From the NCBI RefSeq assembly GCF_900747795.2, contig NC_041402.2, forward strand, positions 195,277,489-195,341,488: a stretch of DNA of 64,000 nt, given 5' to 3'. The notes under the pieces were generated by a model. That model worked only from the letters and a program-made list of their open reading frames with translations, ran no database searches and was not told the DNA's origin. The translations under genes were made by a program, and so were the position numbers. The DNA comes from Erpetoichthys calabaricus. Taxonomy: Eukaryota; Chordata; Cladistia; Polypteriformes; Polypteridae. This document shows positions 11,500 through 22,500 of the stretch, piece by piece. How positions within the stretch are numbered: the first letter of the stretch is position 1; each line of letters opens with the position of its first letter.

Positions 11500-13700
11500 A
11501 TGAGGAGAATGAGTGCCAGTCCTTGTGCCTACGGCCGTGTCAGTCTGTCTGAGGTGGGTTGTTCACTTTGAAATAGGGTGGGGGTCACATGTGGAGGTGG
11601 AAAATATTGAGCTGGGTGACAATGGGATTGGCACCAGAGGGCGCTCAAGCCTACTGGACACATAGGACATATGGACCCCCGTGGTCAAGTGCAAGTGGAA
11701 AAGAGGGGCAACACCAAAGGACCCCCAGCACCAGCTACCCAAGGCCCCCAGACGCCCGCGCTTCTCCGGCCCTCTGATTTCCATTAAGGCAGCACAACAA
11801 GAGAAGAGCGCCACCTGCTGGCCAGAAGTCCCCTGCCGGCAATTTACCGCACCTCTGGTGAATTGCGTGTGTGCGCGCGGCGCGTGCTGTCCGATTTCTT
11901 CACCCCTAAAGCTTTAAAGAGAGTTGCCCTTCGCGCGTGGCCGCAGGACCCCCTGTAGCCTCCCAGTAAAGAGGCAGCACGGCGGGCGCTCATTACCGGC
12001 CGAAGGTCCTCCGAATAAACTGTAGAGACAGGCAGGAAGTGCGCCCCCCAGTGGCCGAGATGCCTGCCCTGTTTATTCATGGGGTGACTCGGCCAGAAAT
12101 TCTCGTTTTCCAGCTCAACACTTAGAGGTGGTAAAATAAAAGGCGCTATATAAAATCAATATGAATCACCACTCCCCGTGTGACCCTGAGAAATTCACTT
12201 CACATGCCAAAGCTGTCAATGCGGAAAATATACCACAGATGTGAAGGACTTTGGGAAAGGCGCTATATGGAACCACCATTTGAATGGTTCATGGCGTGGG
12301 TGTGATCGGCCTACACTGGCACTTCTGAAGTGTGAAGTGTAGAAATAACTTTATTATAAATATGTAAATGGCGGAGTCGGCACACGACCCTGACAATCTC
12401 TGTGGCACTGAGGAAGTCGCGTTACCTGCCAGACATTATCTGTACCGGTGAAGGACTTTGAGATTGAAGTTCGTCAGGAAAGGCGCCATATAAAATCGAT
12501 AGGAATCTTCTCGAAGCCAACAAAGAAGAGTCGAAAAGGGGTTAAACACAACAGAAAGTGACCGCTGTGGGCTGAAAGTGGTCAGGCGACCGTTCATTCT
12601 GACCTGACGGACGGCCCGTCGCGCTGCGATCTCCAAACGGCCACCTGCGAGATGCAGCTGTGACGAGGCTGGCGTTGTCCACTAGAGGGAGACATTTCAC
12701 CACAAAATGAGCATCAAATCAACGAAGGGGACGCGCAGCCTGGCAGGCCGGCGCTCGATGGCATTTGTCGACCGAAGTGCCAGAGGCGTGTGAGTGACCG
12801 ACAGACGTGGACCGGTCCCTTGGTGAGCCTCCTTTAAATGTTAGGTGACGTGAGCACATTCGGTTGAGCCAACTTTCTACCTCATTCTGCAGCTGGCGGC
12901 CTTCTATCCGGCACAGCGGTGGTTCGATATAGCGCCTTTCACAGGGAGCATGTCAGAATAAAAAATAAAAATGGAACAAAAAGGCGTCAGCTGCTGGTGG
13001 CACCCAAAATACCTGTAAATGGATAATACAGAGGTGGGCACTGGGCAGGGGCATGGACATTCAGGAATGGGCGAAAAAAGTGCACAGTCAAGCAGAGGAA
13101 GAAGGACTCGATGATGATGAAGTGTGGACACTACACCGTGTGGCGGACAATAAGGTGGACACTGAACAGTGGTGACATGAATGAACGGTGAGGTGTGAGC
13201 AGACTGGGCCCCCAGCTGTGCCCTTTAAGCAGGGAACTACGGGCAATAACTGGGCAGCCACTAAAATGACCACCACCAGACTGTGCTGGCCAATGTCCAG
13301 TGGCCATGCTGACCAGCTGATATGTTCTTCAGTAGTCCGTGTCCAGGAGGTCAGGTCAGTCCACCCCAGCTCGGCTCCCCAGTGCTGTCCACCAGTGGAG
13401 GTCTACTCTGACCCATAGGGGCTGCCAGGCTTCTGTCTTCTGCGTGGACTGACAAGCGTGAGGATGAGGAGGTCCGAGACGCCGTTGGCCTGCTGATATA
13501 GCGCCTTGCACCACCCCCATAATAATAAGACACGACAGATCACGGGGGAGGGGGGGAGTTAAATGACATTTTTTTTATTTCAAAGCCTTTGACAGCACAC
13601 CATGCCCTGCACAGATAGCAGGTGGCGCCCTTCTCTTTAACAGATGCCAGCTGTGCCCCTGGCCCACACGACACACCCGGCGGCAAAGTCACATATTTTT
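11500..13700. other. intergenic region between MAMDC4 and NSMF 3' ends
   Basis: No coding sequence was recognised. It holds several SINE-tail remnants at about 12130-12170, 12250-12275, 12470-12510, 12930-12950 and 13490-13510. Each carries ggcgctatata or its complement. Confidence 0.6.
12130..12515 (+). repeat. cluster of SINE tails
   Basis: Three copies of an aaaggcgctatata-type tail occur within 390 bases, with a gtgtgaccctgagaaattcac body segment between the first two. The body matches the SINE at 25833-26449. It looks like stacked old insertions. Confidence 0.65.
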
Positions 13701-13710
13701 TTACACAATT

Positions 13711-13716
13711 TTTATT
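13711..13716 (-). promoter_or_regulatory. nsmf: candidate NSMF polyadenylation signal (distal)
   Basis: AATAAA on the minus strand would give a 3' UTR of about 2.6 kb that takes in two diverged minisatellites. This is an alternative to the signal at 15568-15563. Confidence 0.35.
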
Positions 13717-13849
13717 AAACTTTAGATATAAAAGTAAAACTACAGCATCAAAGTGGAGACGCTGGCGGGAGCATTCCGAGGGCCGCGATCACCGGGCTTG
13801 TGACGTCCAGCGCTGGCTCTCAAAAGCCCCGGCGGCATCACGGGCACAC

Positions 13850-14200
13850 ATACATCCCTGAGGGTCAGCATCCTTCTGGCCTGTGAGGGTCCTGGCCAAA
13901 CAAAGTGGGCACATGTCCTCGGTGGGTCAGGGTCCAAAATTTGGGATCCTATTTGTCCCTGAGTGTCAGCAGGTCAGCATTTCCTCTCAAAGACAGGTCC
14001 CTGAGGGTCAGCACACGACATGCATGGCCAGAAACGCGGTCGGTGTCCAGCAGTCTCACTCAGACCTGTTCCTGAGGGTCAGTGTCCGGCGAATGGCTAA
14101 GGTCAGCAGTCAATATTCTCACACAGAGATGCTCACCCAAATATGTCCCTGAGGGTCAGTGTCCAGCATCACTATGTGTGTCCCCGAGGGCCGGTCATCA
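13850..14200. repeat. diverged minisatellite with cctgagggtcag core
   Basis: At least six copies of (t)ccctgagggtcag(c/t) occur at about 13855, 13957, 13998, 14071, 14145 and 14183, spaced roughly 40-100 bases with variable filler. It lies within the possible long NSMF 3' UTR. Confidence 0.7.
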
Positions 14201-14959
14201 CCGTGGCCACAGTCCCAGCCCTGGCGTCCACATCGTCGCGGCCCACACTGTCCATCAACCATCAGCGATGCTCCCCCAGCTGCTACTCCTCCTATTTGGT
14301 ACAAGATGGCGGCCCTGGTTGGTGACCAGGCGGAGCGCGGCGGAGCGGCTCGGTGCCCACAGCACTCGTCTATTGCTACAGGGAATAAAGACGACCGGCG
14401 ACCTTAAAAACAGTCAGAACATCGAAGGGTTAAAGGAGCTGTGGCGACCCCCCGTGGCGGCTCAAGGGGCTCCAAACCTGCAAGAAACATCACCAACGTG
14501 GCCACCAGACCCCCCCCTCCCCTCTTGGGGGCGCCATTGTGCCTAATGGGGGTCATTAGACTTGGACTGTACCCACTGGAGACCCCCGCTTCACTTCTTA
14601 ACAGCGGTGACCAGCAGCAGGACAATCAAACAGGAAGACAAAGTGGAGCCCCTTGAACCCGAGTCCACCACAGCGATGACAGGAGAGCTGAGTCCTGAAA
14701 AGCAGTGCCACTGATTGGAGGAATCAGAGAAATGGCAGAAAGGCGTCCCCCTCCGCGGACAAAGTGACCGTCGCAAGAGTCCATTTGTACAGAGGGCCGC
14801 GAGAACCTGAGGCGACCCACACAGGCGAAGGGGGCTTATTGCTGGGACCTCCCAGTCCAGAGGCGAGTTGGGACTTCAAGTGGGGTCAAAAAAGTGAGAG
14901 GACCAGAAGTCAGAGGTCACTGGCCAGGCAGCACCACATGGGTCAGCACTGGAACGGAG

Positions 14960-15360
14960 GGGTCCTGCTACACTGTGAAGGCCTCTAATCAGAGTTAACG
15001 GTGATGCCAGGGGTGCCACTGACCATACGTCATCACAGGGCCACCACTGGAGTTTAGGGGGCACACTGCACCATGACGGCCTCCATTTAGAATTAGAGGT
15101 GCCACCAAATTACATTGGGGTGCCAGTGTTGGGGTCACTGGAATTTAGGTACACTGTGAAGACCCCTAATTGGAGTTCAGGGTGACAGCACATCACACAG
15201 GGGTCACTGTCACTGGCCACACTGCACCATAAGAGTCACCTCTAGAAGTTACATGAACTTATTTGGCTGACGCGTTCATCCAAGGCAACTTACAACAAAT
15301 TTAGTGTGAGGGTCTCCATTTCGAGTCAGAGGGGCACCAAATTAAGAGGCGACCACACCA
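14960..15360. repeat. diverged tandem repeat, unit about 75-90 bp
   Basis: Recurring blocks of cactg(c/t)..., then c(t/c)ccatttagaatt-like or cctaattggagtt-like text, then aggggtgcca(c/g) appear at about 14970, 15065, 15150, 15220 and 15306. A separate conserved-looking repeat piece (ttatttggctgacgcgttca, about 15258-15300) interrupts it. Confidence 0.6.
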
Positions 15361-15562
15361 CACCACAAGGGTCACATCGTGCACATGGGGTACCTCCATT
15401 TGGGGTTGGGGTCACTTCGAAGGACACCGGAGCTCCAGCTGGGGGTCGGACATGGCACTCGTCTTTGGGGTCACAGGCCACACTGTGGAGGCCCCACCCG
15501 CACTTGGGGCTTAGGCTATGGCTTCAGAGGTCTGGACTGGGAGACCAAAATGACACCTCCAG

Positions 15563-15568
15563 TTTATT
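15563..15568 (-). promoter_or_regulatory. nsmf: candidate NSMF polyadenylation signal (proximal)
   Basis: TTTATT on plus is AATAAA on the sense strand, 743 bases after the stop codon. A second AATAAA is at 13716-13711. Which is used cannot be told from sequence. Confidence 0.4.
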
Positions 15569-16310
15569 TTTTTTTAGAGGCCCAGGCCTCTTTATCAAAG
15601 GCTGGACAATCAAAAAGTTCCACCTGCGGCTGGCCAAGGGTCAACAAAAATACAGTGACCAGCGGCTTGACACCCTGAGCCGGCCAGCGAGCGGCCAGAA
15701 AGACAATAAAACGTGAAAAAAGAAAAGCCGCCGCTGCGCCGGCCACTGTGGGCGTCTGCTCAAAAAATAAAGGTCAGCAATGGCCATGTGAAGAAGATCC
15801 CTGCAGAGGAGAGACTGGACACGGCCTGACCACTTGACCAGCATGAGTGGACGCCAGCTTACAGATGGGTCACACCAAGCTGTACACTGGCTACTGTCCA
15901 CCAGGTGAGAAAAGTCCAGCCGCAGACGTACGAGAACTTGAGTACAAAAGACAAGCCGGGACACTCGAGAGCAGAGGGGTGGGGGGGGGGCTGGGGGGTG
16001 TCCCGGTGCGCCCCCCCAAAAAACCTGAGAGTGAAGAAACAAGAAAGTGGAAAATCACAAGAGTCCTAAAAAAACAAAGTCAAGTAGCCCCTTCAGGGTC
16101 CAGCAGAGTGACCTGCACGTCCTGCACATCTGCTCTTCTAAACAAACTTCACGTCTCTCTTCCTCTTCGTCTTCCTCTTCCTCCTCGGCAGCCATGGGCG
16201 GCCCAATCCACACGTCCAGCTGAGGACCCGCGTCGCTCACTGCGCCTGGGCTCCTCCACTTCAAAAGCAGGCTGCCTGCCCGTCGGCCTTCAAGCGGTCA
16301 GCAGGGGGTC

Positions 16311-18737
16311 TCACAGGATGTCGTCATAGTCCAGCAGCTTGGAGTGCTGCCGCGTCTTCCACAGGCGGTACAGGCGGAAATCAAAGTAGGTCTCGATCAT
16401 CTGCTTCCCTGTGCGGGACACAAAAAAAGCCAACGGTCACACGGGAAGAAGCAGGGGGCACACAGCCGGATGGCATCCTAGACTGGTGGTCAGCATCTCA
16501 TTCGGCCACCAGTCCAGTGGTCTCCATAGAGGATCCACAAGAAGCAGAAGAAATGTGAAAATGTGTACCTTGGGCCGAGAGCTCGAGAGGCGACTCAAAC
16601 GAGATGTTCAGAGGCATCATGAGATTCTTCAAGTTCTGAAAAAGCTGAGAGATGGCAAGAGGGTCAGACCGTGGCTGGACACGCCCACTTTGCCCTGACC
16701 CCGCCCCCACGGACCCTAACCCCTCCCATTTGACCTGTTGATCCTCATTTCAGCTTTCGCCTCCACAACACCTCACCACCTAAATAACCTCCACCTCCCA
16801 CTCCAGACTCCGCCTCTCAGTGCTTCCATACCCTGCCAGCTGACTACACTTCTAACACCTTCCATATTCTGCCTCATGGCTCCGCCTCTTACACCTGCCT
16901 GCTGACTCCGCCTATCTTATCTTACACACCTCCCACTCAGGACTCCACCTCTCAGAGCTTTTATATTCTTCCTCTTGGCTCTGCTTCTCGCACTCTCATA
17001 TTTCCCACATGCCACCTCCAGACCACAAACCTCCCACACCCTGTCTGTTGACTCCGCCCATTTTATCTCCCAAAACACCACCCACACACCTCGCACCCAG
17101 TTGCCGTCAAAATGAGGTCACCGATGACTCCGCCTCTTATAGTTGCCATATCCTGCCCCCTGATGCTGCCCCTCACACCCTGATGCCACTAACCACATCA
17201 CTTCTCCTGGCTCCGCCTATCTTATTTCTCACATCCTGCCTCTTGTCTCCTCCATGCACACCACCCACCCCAGACTCCGCCTCCTGACTCTTACACCCTG
17301 CCCTCGGACTACACTTCTAACACATTCCATATTCTGCCTTTTGGCTCCGCCTCCTACACCTGCCTGTTGACTCCGCCTATCTTACCTTAAACTGCTTGCC
17401 TCTTGGCTGCACCCTGCTCACCTCCCACCCCTAACTCCGCCTCTCATAGCTCCTGCGCTCTGCCCCCCTGATGTTATCCCTCATACCCTGACTCCGCCTC
17501 CCATCCCTTGACTCCGCCTCCCATCCCTTGACTCCTGGCCCCACCTTCCACACCCGACTCTGTCTTTCCCATTCCTTACGTTGACTGACATCTCTTGACT
17601 CCGCCTTTCACCCCAAACCACCATGGCTGCCCTGTCCTGCCTCCCAAACTTTGACAGTTCCTTGTTTGCTGTGGTTGCCCCCCCTGGTGGACAGTTACCT
17701 TCTCCCCATTGGGGTTGCCTAAAATGTAGCAGCCCATGATGTGGATGACGTTGGGCTCCGGGTTGATTTTGCTCATCAGTCGGCTCAGTCGTTTCCAAAA
17801 CCTGAAGAATGGAGGAAAAAGGAAAGGAGGTGAAGGTGAAGGTGAAGAGCAAGGCGCGATATGAAGTGAACTTAAGGAATGAGAGCAGCAGGTGCCAGCC
17901 AACTGGCCAGCTCAGGACTCACTGAATGAGGTCCTCCTCTTTCTCCACTTTGGCAAACGTGGCCACTTTGTTCTTGAGCAGGTACAGGTGTCCAGGACCA
18001 CCCTGCAAATACACCATGAAGCCAGTGAGCGTGGGCAGAGAGAGAGAGAGAGAGAGACTCCAGCTGGCAGACTGTATGGCATACATTGCGCCACCTGGCA
18101 CTCACCTGGCAAAAGATGAGCATCTTCCAGATTTTGCAGCCCTTCCTGTAGACATTCAGCTTCTTCTCAATTTCATCTAAGAGACAGAGAGATCTGTCAG
18201 AAACTCCATGGACGATGAAGCCCACCCAGACCACTGGTGGGCGCTGGACAATCAGTCCCCCCATCCAGTCCCCTGATATAAAACAATGGCCATAGGTCCT
18301 ACCTACCTAGGATGTCGTCGAAGGTGGCATGCTCATGGTCCTGCAATAGACAGAGCACCGCACATTAATTTGGTGGCAGGGGGTGACCGGCGCGCCACCT
18401 GCTGGACAGAAGACGCTCACATTAAAGAAGCGTCAGCTACTCACATAGAGGATGGGGATGATGGAGGAGTCGTCTCGGCGGATGATGGTGGGCACGTACT
18501 CGGCTTTCGGGACTTTGGAGGAGATGAGCTGTCAACAAAACAAACAAGTCATGAAGGCTCCGCTCGGCAGACGGACAGACAGACAGACAGCCGCCCCACA
18601 GCGCCCCCTACTTACCATCACCTTAGGAGGGACAAAGTCGTCCCCCTCGCAGCAGTCAGCCTCCTGCTCCCTCTCAGCCTCCCAATCCGGACTGAACTCT
18701 TCGTCCAGGGTGTCACAAGACATCTGAAGGTCACCAC
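16311..18737 (-). other. nsmf: NSMF C-terminal exons
   Basis: Eight exons (18737-18616 through 16408-16311) encode the best conserved half, including FVPPKVMLISSKVPKAEYVP, IIRRDDSSIIPILYDHEHAT, KIWKMLIFCQGGPGHLYLLK, NVIHIMGCYILGNPNGEK and ETYFDFRLYRLWKTRQHSKL. Only scattered conservative changes from mammals are seen. The stop is TGA at 16313-16311. Confidence 0.95.
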
Positions 18738-19542
18738 CTGGCAGGGATGAGAAGAAAATGACCTGGGTGTCACTCTGGCTACCTTCATCAGAGAACGAGG
18801 ACACCACTGTGAGCATCATGTGATGCACGTGTGTGACACAGGTGCGTGTGACCTTTATATTATACATGTGTGCCAGTATGTGAGCATCACTCCACACGCT
18901 AGTGCCGGTGACCCTGTGTCACCCATTCTCCGTGCGTGCGTCACTCTGCCCTCGGTGGACAGGTGATTGTGTGCGCGTGATCGCTCCGTGCGTGTGCGCG
19001 TGGGAGGGGGCTGCCGGCACAGCGAGTACCGCTGACGTGACTCCGTCTCCATGGTAACCCCCTACTTGTGAGGCTGCTGTCCCCGACCGCACCAAATTAA
19101 AAACGGATTAGCCGACAAGCCCATCACTCGTCGGTGACCTCGTTTGAAGGCGTCCGGTGGGTCCCGATGGAAGTGGCGCGGCGGCGCGCGCCTTCCTATT
19201 GCAGCGCCCTCTGCCGACTGCCGCTGAATGCCGTGAGCGCGCCTGAGCGGAGGCAGCGCGCCACGGGGTGCCCGCTAATTAGCCGGGGACATTTAAGCTC
19301 AAAGGTCAGAGTAGCGATGACAGCTGGAGCCGGGAGGAGGAGGAGGAGGAGGAGGAGGCGGGGCGCCATTGTCTTCCTCATTTGAGGATTGTGGCCCACC
19401 GAGCGGGGAGCGCGGAGACGCTACGATCGAACTCCGTAGGCGACGCTTACTGTCTCTCGAGTCGTGCAGCGAGTCGCTCTTGACCGGCGTCGGGTCGCTC
19501 CAAGACCTGCTGAAGCTCTTCTCTCGTCGGTCGGCGAAAGCT

Positions 19543-19592
<50 letters not shown>

Positions 19593-22500
19593 GAGGGTCT
19601 ATGCCAACTCCGCCATCCCCTCCCCACCCGCCAAGTGGCGCTTCACTCACTCTGGGCGCGGGTCCGTCGGCTGCCCACCATCCGCAGGTGCTTCCGAAAG
19701 TTCCTGTTAATAAAAATGAAGACGACGGGATGAGCAACGAGCTCGTCACCCTCTCTGTAATTTTGGGGGCCAGGGTCCCCCATGGGTCTGGAGAATTCGG
19801 GGCAGAGCAGCCCTGGCAGACAGAGTGGCAGCAGCTGGGCTCATCACGTCTTTATTCCAAAGATGACAGCCATGTGCTGTTACCATAGCAACAGTTTACT
19901 ATGACAAAAGTATGAAACAGCAGACAAACATTCGACTCGCTAAACCCCCCCACGGGTCTGCTGAGATCAGGGCCTAATCTGGAGGCACACTGGCACAAAG
20001 GGGGCAAGCACAGCCCGACCCAGGTAGGGGGGCAAAAGGGGAGGACAGACAGCCTGTCACTTGCATTACTGGGGCAGCAAAAAGAAGTTACTGGGACACC
20101 CTTGAAAGGACAGCAGGAGCGTCACATTAATGAGAGCTGGCGCTGAGACCACTAGAGTACCCCCCTCCCACACCGCACTGCCAGCCTGCCTGCCTGCCTG
20201 CCCGCCCACGGCACAACAGACACATTGACAAGGACTCACAGAAAGTGTGAATTCACAGGAGACGAGGGCTACTTACGAGATCCTGTCGATCCAACGTTCA
20301 GCAAGAAGACGAGAGAAGCAGAGAAGAAGTCAGGGAGGGAGGGAAGGATAAAGGGAAACGGATAAAGGAGAAGTGAAGGAATAAACAGAGATGAAAAAGT
20401 GGAGGGTGAAGAGGACATGACAAGGCCAGGGAGGAAGGGTCCATGAGAGACAAGAGCAGGGTGAAAACAGAATGAAGGAGGGAGGGGTAAAGGACAAATA
20501 AGAGAGGAGAGAACAGGGAGGAAGAGGAGGAGGAGGAAGACAAGATAAAAAAAGCGCAGGGAGGGAGGGAGAGGTAAAGGGAAACAGGTGAAGGACAGGA
20601 GTGACATTCAACAAAGATGGCAATGGAATGACAAGTGTAAGACAAAAAGAGAGGGAGGAGAGGAGGAAGAAATGAAGATGATGTGGAAAATTAAGGAGAG
20701 ATGGTGATGGCGGGACAAGTGAAAGGGACAAAGAGAAGGTGAAGGGACAGGTAAAGGAAGAGAAGAAAGGAAGGGAGGGTGCAGGAGGGACAAGTTCAAG
20801 GTAAAAATGTAGGAGATGAGGGAGGAGTAAAGGGAAACAGGGATGAAAGAGATGTGGAAGATGAAAGAGAGAGGGTGATACAGGAACAAAGAAAGGTTAC
20901 ATGAAAGGAGAAAAAGAGGGAGAGACAAAGAGGAAGAAGATGGGAATGTGGGAGGAGGAGGGAGGGAGGGGTAAAGGGAAATAAAGCAAAGGGAGAAATG
21001 AAAGAACAATGTCAAAGGAAAGAGGGATGGAGGGACAGATAAAGGAAGAGAAGTACATTGTGAGGGAGGGAGGGGTAAAGGGAGAGGTCAAGAGAGAGTG
21101 AATGGCAAACGAAAAGAAGGGAGTGTCGGGGAGAGTGAAAAAGAAAAAGGAGTGCAGATGAACAGGAGAAGAATAAAGAGGGAGAAGAAGAGAAAACGAC
21201 AAGGAAAAAAAAGATGACATCAGGCAAGAGAAAGCAGGGAGAGAGAGAAAGGGAAGAAGGGGAAGAGAAATTAGGGGGTGGGATTAAAGAAGAAGAGTAA
21301 AAACAAAATTAACATCAAAGTGACAATCAGGTTGGCATCAGCACACAAGTGACATCCCCGTCCCCCTCCCTGGTACTCACGCCTGCATGGTGGTGGTCGC
21401 CGTTTGGAACGTGAACATGTTCTCCTTTGGGAACCATCCGTGTGAAGGGGCCTCGTCTGGGTAGCAGACAGAAGGAGGTTAGGCCGGACCCCCACAGTCG
21501 TCTCCCCCACCACCAGGACCCCCCAGCGTGAGACTCACCAGACACGCGGTCTACACTGTACATCCTCTCTAACTTCTTGCGGCTGCGGACGTTCTCGTGT
21601 GGCTGCAGGTGGTCGAGGTCGAAGGACTGCTGAACGCTGACTTGAGTGGTGGGCTTTGCCCAGCCCACCCGGCACTGCCGGCCAATGTTGTGGGTGCTGC
21701 CCGCGCTCTGCAGCGGCTGGGTGTGAGTGTGGTGATGACTGTGGTGGTGGCCATGGTGGTGACCATGCCCGTGGTGGGTGGCATGCTGCGCCAGCTCCTG
21801 ACTTCCCTTCAGGACCCGCAGCTCCAGACACTCGCTGGATTCCCGCTCTCCCAGCATGCCGTTCTCCCTGGAGATGGTGTACACCTGGGCTGGGATCGAG
21901 TCCTTGTCCTCAGACGGCTCCTCTGACGAGCTGCGGTCAAACTTGCCGTTGGAGATGAGCGACAGCCTCCGCTTGTTTGGCTGGAGCTGCTGTGGACTTT
22001 GGGTGGGATGTCCCTGTTGAAGGGGCCGCTGGAGCGGAGACTTGCGGTGCAGTTTGTCGGGGGATTCCGAGTCCTGACCAATGAAAGTCTCAGCCAGGAG
22101 GTGATCTGACCAGCAAAAAAGAAGAAGAAAGAGCAACATGGATTAGGTGGTCCTGAAAGTGGTAGAAGAACAGACCTGGATGTGGCGACTCCACTAAGGT
22201 GGAACCGTGAAGTGTGCCCGATCTGAGGACATGCGGTCAAAAGAAGGGACAGACTGGGACACATGATGGGACAGGACAGACAGGAGAGCATCAAGGGAGA
22301 CTGGCAAAGTTTCAAAGTGAAATAAGGAAAAGTCAGGGAGAAATTCAGGAGTCCACCGAGGCCAAAGCAAGAAACCTGCTGACAGGGGCTTGAAGGACAG
22401 TCTGTGAGAAAGGTGGGGACGATGAAAAGATCCAAGCAGATAAGCGTCTGGAGTGGCTTGGTCTGAAGATGGGGTTATGTGTTTAATGAAAGTAGTGGGG

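Larger units (their letters stand above)
19451..21456 (-). other. nsmf: NSMF middle exons (21456-21381, 19703-19651, 19540-19451)
   Basis: These encode GWFPKENMFTFQTATTTMQA, then NFRKHLRMVGSRRTRAQ, then TFADRREKSFSRSWSDPTPV and SDSLHDSRD. All match mammalian NSMF in order. The mammalian stretch between MQA and NFRKH, which contains the basic nuclear-localisation signal, was not found. The 19540 acceptor uses a (CTTT)n microsatellite as its pyrimidine tract. Confidence 0.9.

Noticed and set aside
16311-18737. NSMF C-terminal exons first suspected to be NELFB (also in 9q34.3)
   Set aside because: The full exon set, including MGTAVSKRK start and KKLERMYSVDRVS, fits NSMF; the shared alias NELF caused the confusion.
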